Source: Actinomycetota bacterium
GTDB lineage: Bacteria; Actinomycetota; Acidimicrobiia; Acidimicrobiales; Ilumatobacteraceae
Assembly: GCA_009923685.1 (NCBI GenBank)
Contig: RFTA01000035.1
Coordinates: forward strand, 1 to 5,910
Reading direction: 5' to 3'
DNA: 5,910 nt
The position numbers were made by a program, and so were the translations under genes. Positions 1 through 5,910 of this stretch are shown here, in pieces (the stretch's first letter is position 1; each line of letters starts with the position of its first letter). Under the pieces are notes generated by a model that worked only from the letters and a program-made list of their open reading frames with translations, did not search any database and was not told where the DNA came from.

Positions 1-514
1 GCGCCACGTGCTCGAGACCAATTACCTTCGGTGCTTTTGGTGCAGCCGCACGCATAAAGGCGCGCTGAATCCGCAAAGGGCTGACACCTTCAAGCAAGTC
101 GGGCATCAATGATGCAAATCTCTCTTCGGGCCCGGCCATCCGCGGAAAACTCAAGTCAGCGCGACTCACCAAGTCACTAAATACTGTTGCCACATCTTTG
201 AACGTTTTGCAGTCAAGCAGCCGCGCCAGCAGCAAGTCGCGTTCTTCCCATAACGCCAACTCATCGTCCAAATCGCCGTCATCTTTGCCGGGCAACAATC
301 GACGAGTTTTGAGTTCGATCAAGGTTGCGGCAATCAACAAAAACTCTGTCGCCAGATCAAGGTCGATCGTCTGCATCTTGGCTACTTCGTCAAGATATGC
401 CGTGACTATGTTCGACAGCGAAACTTCGTGAATATCAACTTCTTCTTTAAGAATCAGGTGCAGCAGCAACTCAAACGGTCCATCAAAAGTTGGCGTCGAG
501 ACTGCATATTTCAT
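1..514 (-). CDS. scpA: Segregation and condensation protein A (ScpA), N-terminal part, cut by the left window edge
   Basis: ScpA is the kleisin subunit that, with ScpB, bridges SMC heads in the bacterial condensin complex on the nucleoid. Translating the minus strand from 514 gives 171 open residues with no stop before base 1; family members are usually about 250-280 residues, so roughly the C-terminal third is missing. The N-terminus is diagnostic: FDGPFELLLHLILKEEVDIH (residues 10-29) matches the conserved F-x-GP-x-x-LLL-HLI block, followed by IVTAYLDEV (36-44) and the FLLIAATLIELKTRRLLP segment (58-75) that forms the SMC-neck-binding helices. An acidic patch, KDDGDLDDE (77-85), follows. 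The start is ATG at 512-514 or the adjacent in-frame GTG at 515-517, which sits closer to the Shine-Dalgarno. It is divergent from trpS. The next gene leftward is expected to be scpB, but that lies outside the window. Confidence 0.93.
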   Translation of the reverse strand, partial: MKYAVSTPTFDGPFELLLHLILKEEVDIHEVSLSNIVTAYLDEVAKMQTIDLDLATEFLLIAATLIELKTRRLLPGKDDGDLDDELALWEERDLLLARLLDCKTFKDVATVFSDLVSRADLSFPRMAGPEERFASLMPDLLEGVSPLRIQRAFMRAAAPKAPKVIGLEHVA

Positions 515-528
515 CACCTGCGAGATTA

Positions 529-533
529 CCTCC
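529..533 (-). promoter_or_regulatory. Strong Shine-Dalgarno of scpA
   Basis: On the minus strand the run GGGGGGAGGT reads across 537-528, with core GGAGG at 533-529. It is the strongest ribosome binding site in the window. It lies 11 nt before the GTG at 517-515 and 14 nt before the ATG at 514-512. The spacing favours GTG, while codon preference favours ATG; the two differ by one residue. Confidence 0.7.
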
Positions 534-565
534 CCCCGCCTTTCAATGTCGGCAACTAAGGTTGA

Positions 566-595
566 TTTATGACCCGCGTACTGTCTTGCATACAA
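566..595 (-). promoter_or_regulatory. Weak candidate promoter for scpA, lying inside the 5' end of trpS
   Basis: On the minus strand TTGTAT (595-590) and CATAAA (571-566) are separated by 18 nt. The -10-like element matches TATAAT at four of six positions and the -35-like element matches TTGACA only at TTG. Transcription would begin near 559, leaving a leader of about 40 nt that includes the strong Shine-Dalgarno. The match is poor and could be chance. It is listed because the short divergent gap leaves little other room for a promoter. Confidence 0.2.
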
Positions 596-1558
596 CCTAC
601 GGGCGAGGTTCACCTTGGCAATTACCTTGGCGCACTGCGAAATTGGGTTATCGGCCAAGACAAGGCCGATGTTTTTCATGGCATCGTTGATCTACACGCG
701 CTGACAGTGACAGAAAAACCTGGTGTTCTCGGTGCGAACACACTGCAACTCGCGGCGATGTTGTTTGCAGTCGGCCTCGATCCAGACATTGCAACCGTCT
801 TTGTGCAGAGCCACATCGTCGAACATAGCCAACTCGGATGGATTATGGAGTGCACGGTTTCGTTCGGTGAGCTCAGTCGAATGACGCAATTCAAAGATAA
901 ATCAGCGAAACGCGAGGCCGAATTCGTTTCTGCGGGTTTGTTCACATACCCCGCTCTTCAGGCTGCCGACATCGTGTTATACGACGCAAACGAAGTGCCT
1001 GTCGGTGATGATCAGCGCCAGCACATCGAGATCACCCGTGACATCGCTATTCGCTTCAATCATCGTTTTGGAGAAACATTCGTGATTCCTAAAGCGGTAA
1101 CGCCGGCGAGCGGTGCCCGCGTAATGGATCTTCAAAACCCGACCGCCAAAATGTCGAAATCTGGCGACGATGATTCGGGTGTCATCTACCTGCTTGACAC
1201 CCCTGCCGCAATCGAAAAAAAGTTTAAACGTGCCGTAACTGACAGCGATTCTGAGGTTGTTTTTGACCGAGAGCGAAAACCAGGCATCAGTAACCTGCTC
1301 GAAATTCTTGCTGCGTCAACGAACACGACTCCGCAAAAAGCGGCCGAGAGTTACACGAGGTATGGCGACCTAAAATCGGCAAGCGCACAAGCAGTTATCG
1401 CGATGCTCTCGCCGATTCAAGCGAAATACGACGAACTTTTGCGGGACAAAGCCGAATTAATGCGCTTGATTCATAAAGGCAATGATCGTGCGCGAGCAGT
1501 TGCAAGCGCAACCTTAGAGCGTGCGCATAAATCGATCGGCTTTTTAGGTTGCAATTAA
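569..1558 (+). CDS. trpS: Tryptophan--tRNA ligase (TrpRS)
   Basis: This cytoplasmic class I aminoacyl-tRNA synthetase activates tryptophan with ATP and charges tRNA-Trp. The protein has 329 residues, normal for bacterial TrpRS (about 330-340). The Rossmann catalytic domain shows the HIGH-type signature TGEVHLGNYLGA (residues 11-22, HLGN at 15-18). It continues with DLHALT (41-46), the tryptophan-pocket and dimer region VGDDQRQHIEITRDIA (145-160) and the KMSKS loop (194-198). An alpha-helical C-terminal domain follows for anticodon recognition. The ATG at 569 places the HIGH motif at the usual distance from the N-terminus and has a modest AAGG (558-561) 7 nt upstream. The gene is the only one on the plus strand, divergent from scpA and convergent with the HD gene. 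I see no T-box or trp leader upstream, and the gap is too short for one unless it overlaps scpA. Confidence 0.97.
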   Translation: MTRVLSCIQPTGEVHLGNYLGALRNWVIGQDKADVFHGIVDLHALTVTEKPGVLGANTLQLAAMLFAVGLDPDIATVFVQSHIVEHSQLGWIMECTVSFGELSRMTQFKDKSAKREAEFVSAGLFTYPALQAADIVLYDANEVPVGDDQRQHIEITRDIAIRFNHRFGETFVIPKAVTPASGARVMDLQNPTAKMSKSGDDDSGVIYLLDTPAAIEKKFKRAVTDSDSEVVFDRERKPGISNLLEILAASTNTTPQKAAESYTRYGDLKSASAQAVIAMLSPIQAKYDELLRDKAELMRLIHKGNDRARAVASATLERAHKSIGFLGCN

Positions 1559-1560
1559 AT

Positions 1561-2025
1561 TTAAATATTGTCGGCGTCACGCAACGCATGCGCGAACATA
1601 GATAATCTCTCGTCGCTCTCGGCAAATTCACCAGATACAAGTCGACAAGTCGTAGCGTCGCTGTCAATCTGACGCAAAATTTCGCCACCAATCTTTTCAT
1701 GGTCGTGATATCGCGAAAATCTTTTGCCACGACTTCCTACTATGGTCGCCACAACTCGACCAATCACACCGAGGTTCGATTCAGTTTTGCCGACATCATG
1801 CAACAAAGACGCACGCACGGCGGCGATCTCGGCGTTTGGCAGCCGTTCTAAAAATCTCCCCATGACGATGATGCTGTGCTTTTTGTCGATCAGAGGCATC
1901 TGTGACCAAAGCAGATATTCTTTTTCGGTCAACTTTTCGCGCACAACTTCAATTGTCGCCACGGCGATTTTACGCCGATCAAGCGAAAGGATAAACCGCT
2001 TTACAAGGTGCGCGACCGTATTCAT
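1561..2025 (-). CDS. Small HD-domain protein, putative metal-dependent phosphohydrolase
   Basis: A 154-residue protein of the HD/HDIG superfamily, whose members bind divalent metal and usually hydrolyse phosphoesters, often of nucleotides. Likely metal ligands are visible in family order: H50 (in DKKHS), the H76-D77 pair in ASLLHDVGKTES (72-83), a histidine pair H107/H109 in YHDHEKIGGE (106-115), and a late Asp (D150 or D152) in LRDADNI at the extreme C-terminus. The ATG at 2025-2023 overlaps the xerD stop in an ATGA arrangement. No Shine-Dalgarno is visible before it, only a GC-rich self-complementary stretch, so translation probably depends on ribosomes finishing xerD. The stop lies 2 bp from the trpS stop. 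Its substrate cannot be read from the sequence, and no signal peptide or membrane segment is evident. The fold is secure, the function unknown. Confidence 0.85.
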   Translation of the reverse strand: MNTVAHLVKRFILSLDRRKIAVATIEVVREKLTEKEYLLWSQMPLIDKKHSIIVMGRFLERLPNAEIAAVRASLLHDVGKTESNLGVIGRVVATIVGSRGKRFSRYHDHEKIGGEILRQIDSDATTCRLVSGEFAESDERLSMFAHALRDADNI

Positions 2026-2936
2026 TTTTTGGCGCGCGCCCGCGGGTGAGCCTCACGATACATTTCGTAAAGCACCTCATTGTCGACCCGCGTGTAGATC
2101 TGTGTCGTGCTCACCGAGGCGTGGCCCAAAAGTTCTTGAACTACTCGCAAGTCGGCACCATGAACCAACATGTGCGTCGCGCACGAATGACGAAGCGCAT
2201 GCGGCGATATGTCTTTGATCTTTGCCAATGCCGCATATTTGCGCACAATATTAAAAACTGCTTGACGCGACAACCGAGTGCCATGCACTCCGAGAAAAAC
2301 TGCGTCGCTATCTTCACGGCTCGCCCATTTGTCAGGCACGAGACCAGGTCTTCCACCCAGGTCGAAGTAGTCACGCATGGCTTCGTGACATGGTCGCCCA
2401 AACGGCACTATTCGCTCTTTTGAACCCTTGCCAAAAAGGCGCACCAAAGAATCGTGCATGTCAATATCGCTCATTGACAAGGTGCAAAGTTCGGCGACCC
2501 TTGCCCCAGTTGCATAAAGAAACTCAAGAATTGCACGATCGCGTCGCGCAAACGAATCGACACCGGTCACGGAATTCAACAGCAACGCAACTTCATCCTC
2601 TGAAATGCCTTTGGGCAAACTGCTCGGCACCTTCACCCCGTCGACTTGTGCCGCAGGGTTGTCGTGGCGTATTCCTTCTTGAGACAAATATTTGTAGAAC
2701 ATTCGCACGGCAGCAAATTGTCGCGCCACAGATTTTGGGGCTTTGCCTGAAGCTCGCAGATAAGCCAAGAATCGCTCTAGATGTTGCGTTGTCGCATTCA
2801 TCACGTTGGCTTTTTGTGCTGTCAACCATGTGACATAGCTATCAATGTCGCGACGATATGCAACCAAAGTATTCAACGATCGACCTTGCTCGACGCGCAT
2901 CCACGTCATAAACGTTTCAAGCGAATCAGCAGCCAT
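2022..2936 (-). CDS. xerD: Site-specific tyrosine recombinase XerD
   Basis: XerD, normally with XerC, cuts and rejoins DNA at the chromosomal dif site and resolves chromosome dimers before division. The 304 residues match the family length (about 298-310). The N-terminal SAM-like core-binding domain covers roughly residues 1-100 (LETFMTWMRVEQGRSLNTL near the start). The catalytic domain carries all expected residues: R146 in YATGARVAEL, K170 in FGKGSKERIVP, H246 and R249 in SPHALRHSCATH, H272 in LLGHASVSTTQIY, and nucleophile Y281. The motifs HGADLRVVQELLGH and STTQIYTRV are closest to XerD rather than to integron or phage integrases. The gene starts 15 bp after the Nudix stop with only a weak ribosome site. 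It ends in a basic PRARAKK tail whose stop overlaps the HD start. XerC versus XerD is assigned from motif resemblance only. Confidence 0.95.
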   Translation of the reverse strand: MAADSLETFMTWMRVEQGRSLNTLVAYRRDIDSYVTWLTAQKANVMNATTQHLERFLAYLRASGKAPKSVARQFAAVRMFYKYLSQEGIRHDNPAAQVDGVKVPSSLPKGISEDEVALLLNSVTGVDSFARRDRAILEFLYATGARVAELCTLSMSDIDMHDSLVRLFGKGSKERIVPFGRPCHEAMRDYFDLGGRPGLVPDKWASREDSDAVFLGVHGTRLSRQAVFNIVRKYAALAKIKDISPHALRHSCATHMLVHGADLRVVQELLGHASVSTTQIYTRVDNEVLYEMYREAHPRARAKK

Positions 2937-2951
2937 TTATCGACTATCTCG

Positions 2952-3512
2952 TCAAAGTAGGTGTCTGAAATTTTGCGCGACGAGCAGCAAACCGATCACA
3001 GATTTTCCATCAGAAATTTCACCAGTTTTGATCATTTCTAGTGCGTCACTAAACATTGGTGTCTCGATGGTCATGAATTGCTCTTCTGGGCCGTGACGAT
3101 CAACTTTCGTCGACACCAGATCTACAGCAACAAACATGTGCACCACAGAATTGCTGATACCAGGCGCCGACTCATGGCTGCCAAGATTAAACATCGCCCC
3201 TGCGGAGAATCCGGCCTCTTCTTCAAGTTCGCGACGAGCGGTCAATTCAGGGTCTTCGCCTTCTTGGTCGCGCATGCCTGCAGGCACTTCAAGAGTTTGG
3301 GCGTCAAAAGGTGGACGATATTGACGTACAAGCACTACGCGGCGTGAACCAACGTCACCGATAAGCGCCACGACCCCAACGGCGCCAGGCGAATCAACAT
3401 ACGTGCGAACGAATTTTTCGCCGCGCGGGTCTGTGAAGTCACCCTGCACCAGCGACCATGCCGCCCATTGGTGCACGGTTTTTTGTTTGGTTAGTTTGAA
3501 GTTTGCCGTCAC
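2952..3512 (-). CDS. Nudix hydrolase, probable ADP-ribose pyrophosphatase
   Basis: Members of this Nudix group hydrolyse ADP-ribose and related nucleoside diphosphate sugars to AMP plus a sugar phosphate, using Mg or Mn ions. The 186-residue protein has QYRPPFDAQTLEVPAG (64-79) and a Nudix box beginning at G79, with E86 and the metal-binding helix RELEEEAGF (94-102). A downstream SAPG turn (115-118) is typical of ADP-ribose-type enzymes, as is a C-terminal EEQFMTIETP segment (143-152). Six residues, not the canonical five, separate G79 from E86. The start is GTG at 3512-3510; an in-frame TAG lies a few codons upstream and excludes a longer form, and a GGTGGG about 9 nt before it is the only ribosome-site candidate. 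It lies 22 bp after pyrG and 15 bp before xerD, an arrangement I recall from other actinobacteria. The exact substrate is inferred. Confidence 0.9.
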   Translation of the reverse strand: MTANFKLTKQKTVHQWAAWSLVQGDFTDPRGEKFVRTYVDSPGAVGVVALIGDVGSRRVVLVRQYRPPFDAQTLEVPAGMRDQEGEDPELTARRELEEEAGFSAGAMFNLGSHESAPGISNSVVHMFVAVDLVSTKVDRHGPEEQFMTIETPMFSDALEMIKTGEISDGKSVIGLLLVAQNFRHLL

Positions 3513-3534
3513 GACGACACACCCACCGAGCTAT

Positions 3535-5190
3535 TTATCTTGCGACAGATTTCGACGATGCGTCTTTGACTTCGATCGGTAACTGGGCGAGTCGAGTCGT
3601 GCGATATTTCAGAGCTGCGCCGATCAATTCGCGAAACAGTGGATGTGGACGATCAGGTCGACTCTTGAACTCGGGGTGCGCTTGTGTGCCGACCCAAAAT
3701 GGATGATTCTCGAGTTCAACAAACTCAACGAGGCGTTTGTCAGGTGAAGTGCCACTGCATAGCAAACCTGCTTCTTCGATGCGGCCGCGATAATTTGAAT
3801 TGAATTCATAGCGATGGCGATGTCGCTCGCTGACGACTGGTTCGCCATACGCATTGGCAACTTTTGTACCCGGCGTGAGAACCGCATAGTACGCACCCAA
3901 TCGCATCGTGCCGCCCTTATCGGTCACCTCGCGTTGGTCGTTCATCAGATCGATTACGGGATGTGGAGTCGCCGCATTGAACTCGGTCGAATTGGCGTCG
4001 GTCAGACCAACGACATTTCGAGCAAATTCGACCGTCATTACTTGCATGCCCAGACACAAACCAAGACACGGCACTTGGTTTTCGCGAGCATATTCGGCGG
4101 CTCGAATTTTGCCCTCGATGCCACGTGGACCAAACCCACCCGGAATCACGATGCCATCAAGCGAACCTATCGCCTCGTCGGCCAACAAGCCCTCGACATC
4201 TTCTGCCTGAATCCAGACAACTTCAATCTGAGCGCCGTGATGAAACCCGGCGTGCTTCAAACTTTCGATAACCGATAGATACGCATCATGAAGATCGACA
4301 TATTTACCAATCAAGCCGATGCGCACCGGCGACACCGACGATTCAATTCGCGAAACGAGTTGGCGCCAATGCGACAATTCAATCGGCGCATCGATTCGCA
4401 ACACATCACAAATCACTGTGTCGAAACCTTCATCATGAAATATCAAAGGCAGTTCATAAATGTTTTTGACGTCTACGGCATTTATCACAGCACGATTGTC
4501 AACATCGCATTGGCTAGATATTTTTCGCTTCAATGAATCACTCAGAGGCTCGTCACTACGGCAAACGATGACGTCGGGCTGAATACCACGACTGCGCAAT
4601 TCGGTGACGCTGTGTTGTGTTGGCTTTGATTTCTGTTCGCCACTCGGGCCGATAAATGGCACCAAAGTTACATGCACATAACAAACGTTGTCTCGACCAA
4701 CTTCGTTTCTGAATTGGCGAATCGCTTCAAGAAACGGCAAAATCTCGATGTCGCCAACCGTGCCACCAACTTCAGTGATCACAACATCGACTTCGTCATT
4801 AACAAGTCGGCGAATGCGACGCTTAATCTCGTCGGTCACATGCGGAATCACTTGAACGGTTCGACCGAGATAATCGCCGCGTCTTTCGGCGGCCAATACC
4901 GATTGATAAATCGAACCCGTTGTCGCATTTGACGCACGAGTCAATGGTTCATCGATGAAGCGCTCATAGTGGCCCAAGTCAAGATCGGTTTCGCCACCAT
5001 CGTCGGTTACAAAAACTTCGCCGTGTTCGAACGGGTTCATCGTGCCTGGGTCAACATTTATATAAGGGTCAAGTTTTTGCATCGTCACACGCAATCCGCG
5101 CATTTTCAATAGACGACCCAGCGAACTTGCAGTCAAACCTTTGCCTAGACCGCTGGCGACACCGCCCGTTACGAACACGTGCTTTGGCAC
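3535..5190 (-). CDS. pyrG: CTP synthase (glutamine-hydrolysing)
   Basis: PyrG makes CTP from UTP, ATP and glutamine, the last step of de novo pyrimidine nucleotide synthesis, in the cytoplasm. The 551 residues fit the family (about 535-590). The synthetase domain (about 1-266) has the P-loop GGVASGLGKG (9-18), the KLDPYINVDPGTMNPFEHGE block (39-58) and GGTVGDIE (142-149). The class I glutamine amidotransferase domain (about 290-530) has the oxyanion segment GGFGPRG (351-357), nucleophile C379 in GLCLGMQ, the HRHRYEFN segment (457-464) and the H505/E507 pair in QAHPEF. All catalytic residues are present. The start is GTG at 5190-5188 with a GGGAG ribosome site 6 nt upstream, and it aligns with the normal PKHVFVTGGVASGLGKG N-terminus. 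It is followed by the Nudix gene after 22 bp and preceded by recN after 76 bp. Confidence 0.98.
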   Translation of the reverse strand: MPKHVFVTGGVASGLGKGLTASSLGRLLKMRGLRVTMQKLDPYINVDPGTMNPFEHGEVFVTDDGGETDLDLGHYERFIDEPLTRASNATTGSIYQSVLAAERRGDYLGRTVQVIPHVTDEIKRRIRRLVNDEVDVVITEVGGTVGDIEILPFLEAIRQFRNEVGRDNVCYVHVTLVPFIGPSGEQKSKPTQHSVTELRSRGIQPDVIVCRSDEPLSDSLKRKISSQCDVDNRAVINAVDVKNIYELPLIFHDEGFDTVICDVLRIDAPIELSHWRQLVSRIESSVSPVRIGLIGKYVDLHDAYLSVIESLKHAGFHHGAQIEVVWIQAEDVEGLLADEAIGSLDGIVIPGGFGPRGIEGKIRAAEYARENQVPCLGLCLGMQVMTVEFARNVVGLTDANSTEFNAATPHPVIDLMNDQREVTDKGGTMRLGAYYAVLTPGTKVANAYGEPVVSERHRHRYEFNSNYRGRIEEAGLLCSGTSPDKRLVEFVELENHPFWVGTQAHPEFKSRPDRPHPLFRELIGAALKYRTTRLAQLPIEVKDASSKSVAR

Positions 5191-5196
5191 TTCGGG

Positions 5197-5201
5197 CTCC
5201 C
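5197..5201 (-). promoter_or_regulatory. Shine-Dalgarno of pyrG
   Basis: GGGAG on the minus strand lies 6 nt before the GTG at 5190-5188, which is good spacing and decides this start. It is embedded in CGGGAGCCCG (5202-5193). The arms of that sequence could form a very small hairpin over the ribosome site, but the stem would be only about 3 bp. Confidence 0.65.
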
Positions 5202-5217
5202 GTCTTTTTTAACTAAG

Positions 5218-5232
5218 CGTGGTTGAACCACG
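5218..5232. repeat. Perfect 15 bp palindrome in the recN-pyrG gap
   Basis: CGTGGTTGAACCACG consists of two 7 bp arms around one central base. It is the main non-coding feature of the 76 bp gap, lying 34 bp after the recN stop and 27 bp before the pyrG start. In RNA it would fold as a 6 bp stem with a 3 nt loop. On the minus strand it is followed by an A-rich, not T-rich, stretch, so it does not look like an intrinsic terminator for recN. It could be a repressor site or a leader hairpin for pyrG, and which of these is unknown. Confidence 0.5.
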
Positions 5233-5266
5233 GTGACTATGACGGAAGATAAGCATATCCGAAAAG

Positions 5267-5910
5267 TCAGACCCGCCGTTTCTTCGAACCCGAAGCGGCT
5301 AGCAATTCTCGGGCGTGCTCGATCGCAGAGTCTTGAGCCACTCCACCCGACAGCATTCTTGCGATCTCGCCGACTCGTTCGTCGCCCGAAATCATGGCAG
5401 CCGTCGCGAATGTCTGCTTTGCTCGCACCGTCTTGGTGACGTTTATTTGCGTTTGCGCAGCGGCCGCAACTTGGGCCAAATGCGTCACGACCAAGACTTG
5501 ATGGCGTTGCCCCAAATCGGCGAGTGCCTTGGCAACAGCCACGGCTGCCGTGCCACCGATGCCGGCGTCGACCTCGTCAAAAACGAGCGTGCCAGGGGCT
5601 TGTGTCAAAACGAGGCGAAGTGCCAGCATGGTTCGGGCCAATTCACCACCAGACGCAACTTTCGTCAGTGGCAACAAGGGCGAACCTGGGTTTGCCGACA
5701 GCAACACCACGACATCGTCGCCCGGGTCGTCGCCGACAGTTATTGCAAGCGATGCATTGTTCATCGCGAGTGTTTTCAAATGACCTTCGACTGCGCCGGC
5801 TAGTTTTGGCGCTGCCGCTCGACGTTTTGTGCCCACTGCTTTTTCGGCCTTGGCGAGATCGACGAGAGCCTGTTTACGTTGTGCATCAAGTTCACTCGCC
5901 CGTTGTTCAA
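5267..5910 (-). CDS. recN: DNA repair protein RecN, C-terminal part, cut by the right window edge
   Basis: RecN is an SMC-like ATPase that acts early in double-strand break repair, loading on DNA ends and assisting RecA. The frame is open from the stop at 5267-5269 to the right edge, giving about 213 visible residues of a protein usually near 550-580. A charged helical stretch at the edge (EQRASELDAQRKQALVDLAK) fits the end of the coiled coil. The C-terminal half of the ATPase head follows: ABC signature VASGGELARTMLALRL (SGGE near 5653-5642), Walker B and D-loop LVFDEVDAGIGG (around 5587-5552) and the H-loop VTHLAQVA (His near 5482-5480). A late EIARMLSGG is also typical. The GTG at 5836 is internal, not the start. 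The Walker A half lies beyond the window. It has the same direction as pyrG, 76 bp away. Confidence 0.96.
   Translation of the reverse strand, partial: EQRASELDAQRKQALVDLAKAEKAVGTKRRAAAPKLAGAVEGHLKTLAMNNASLAITVGDDPGDDVVVLLSANPGSPLLPLTKVASGGELARTMLALRLVLTQAPGTLVFDEVDAGIGGTAAVAVAKALADLGQRHQVLVVTHLAQVAAAAQTQINVTKTVRAKQTFATAAMISGDERVGEIARMLSGGVAQDSAIEHARELLAASGSKKRRV

Noticed and set aside
198..431. Serine-rich plus-strand frame of 77 residues at the left end
   Set aside because: It is the complement of the ScpA frame; the serine richness comes from reading leucine, glutamate and aspartate codons backwards.
1522..1594. Inverted GCGCAT / ATGCGC pair flanking the trpS-HD stop junction as a two-way terminator
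   Set aside because: The arms are only 6 bp and about 60 bp apart, lie within coding sequence on both sides, and have no T-run, so chance is the better explanation.
1724..2218. Plus-strand frame of 164 residues opposite the HD and xerD genes
   Set aside because: It spans the junction of two well-supported minus-strand genes, shows no recognisable motif, and has low-complexity Arg/Ser/Cys-rich composition typical of a shadow frame.
2022..2936. Tyrosine recombinase as a sign of a prophage, integron or integrative element
   Set aside because: The protein is a canonical XerD in motif and length, it sits in a conserved housekeeping order, and no att-like repeats, tRNA target or cargo genes are present.
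3814..4278. Plus-strand frame of 154 residues opposite pyrG
   Set aside because: It is fully antisense to the CTP synthase amidotransferase domain, which carries all its catalytic residues, and the translation has no family features.
5203..5232. Intrinsic terminator formed by the palindrome and the nearby T-run
   Set aside because: The T-run (5205-5210) lies before the palindrome on the plus strand and reads as A-rich after it on the minus strand. Neither direction gives a hairpin followed by a T-run.
5315..5803. Plus-strand frame of 162 residues opposite recN
   Set aside because: It is antisense to the conserved RecN ATPase head, and its Cys- and Arg-rich translation resembles nothing I recognise.
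5267..5836. A 189-residue frame starting with GTG at 5836 as a complete gene
   Set aside because: The frame stays open upstream to the right edge with RecN-like helical sequence, so the GTG is an internal valine codon and the gene is truncated only by the window.

Overview
This window is a compact stretch of bacterial housekeeping genes. It most resembles an actinobacterial chromosome. The basis is gene order: recN, pyrG, an ADP-ribose-type Nudix hydrolase, xerD and scpA all lie in the same direction, as I recall them from the recN-to-scpB region of Mycobacterium and relatives. By eye the base composition is near balanced GC, lower than in most soil actinobacteria. Together with the extra HD-domain gene and trpS, this would suit an aquatic lineage such as Acidimicrobiia, but that placement is inference.

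Layout from left to right: (1) bases 1-514, minus strand, hold the N-terminal part of scpA, which runs off the left edge. (2) A divergent gap of about 54 bp carries a strong scpA ribosome binding site. (3) trpS at 569-1558 is the only plus-strand gene. (4) Two bases separate its stop from the convergent stop of a small HD-domain gene (1561-2025, minus). (5) That gene overlaps xerD (2022-2936, minus) by four bases. (6) Then come a Nudix hydrolase (2952-3512, minus) and pyrG (3535-5190, minus). (7) A 76 bp gap contains a perfect 15 bp palindrome. (8) The C-terminal part of recN (5267-5910, minus) runs off the right edge. No gene-free stretch exceeds 300 bases.

The minus-strand genes pyrG, Nudix, xerD and HD are packed tightly (22, 15 and -4 bp) and look like one transcription unit, possibly read through from recN. 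Their roles mix chromosome maintenance (RecN repair, XerD dimer resolution, ScpA condensation) with nucleotide metabolism (CTP synthase, Nudix). TrpRS is a protein-synthesis gene that interrupts the series. I see no prophage, insertion sequence, CRISPR array, RNA gene, toxin-antitoxin pair or defence system, and nothing I would call a new system. The points most worth a second look are the HD protein coupled to xerD, the palindrome in front of pyrG, and the very tight trpS junctions.
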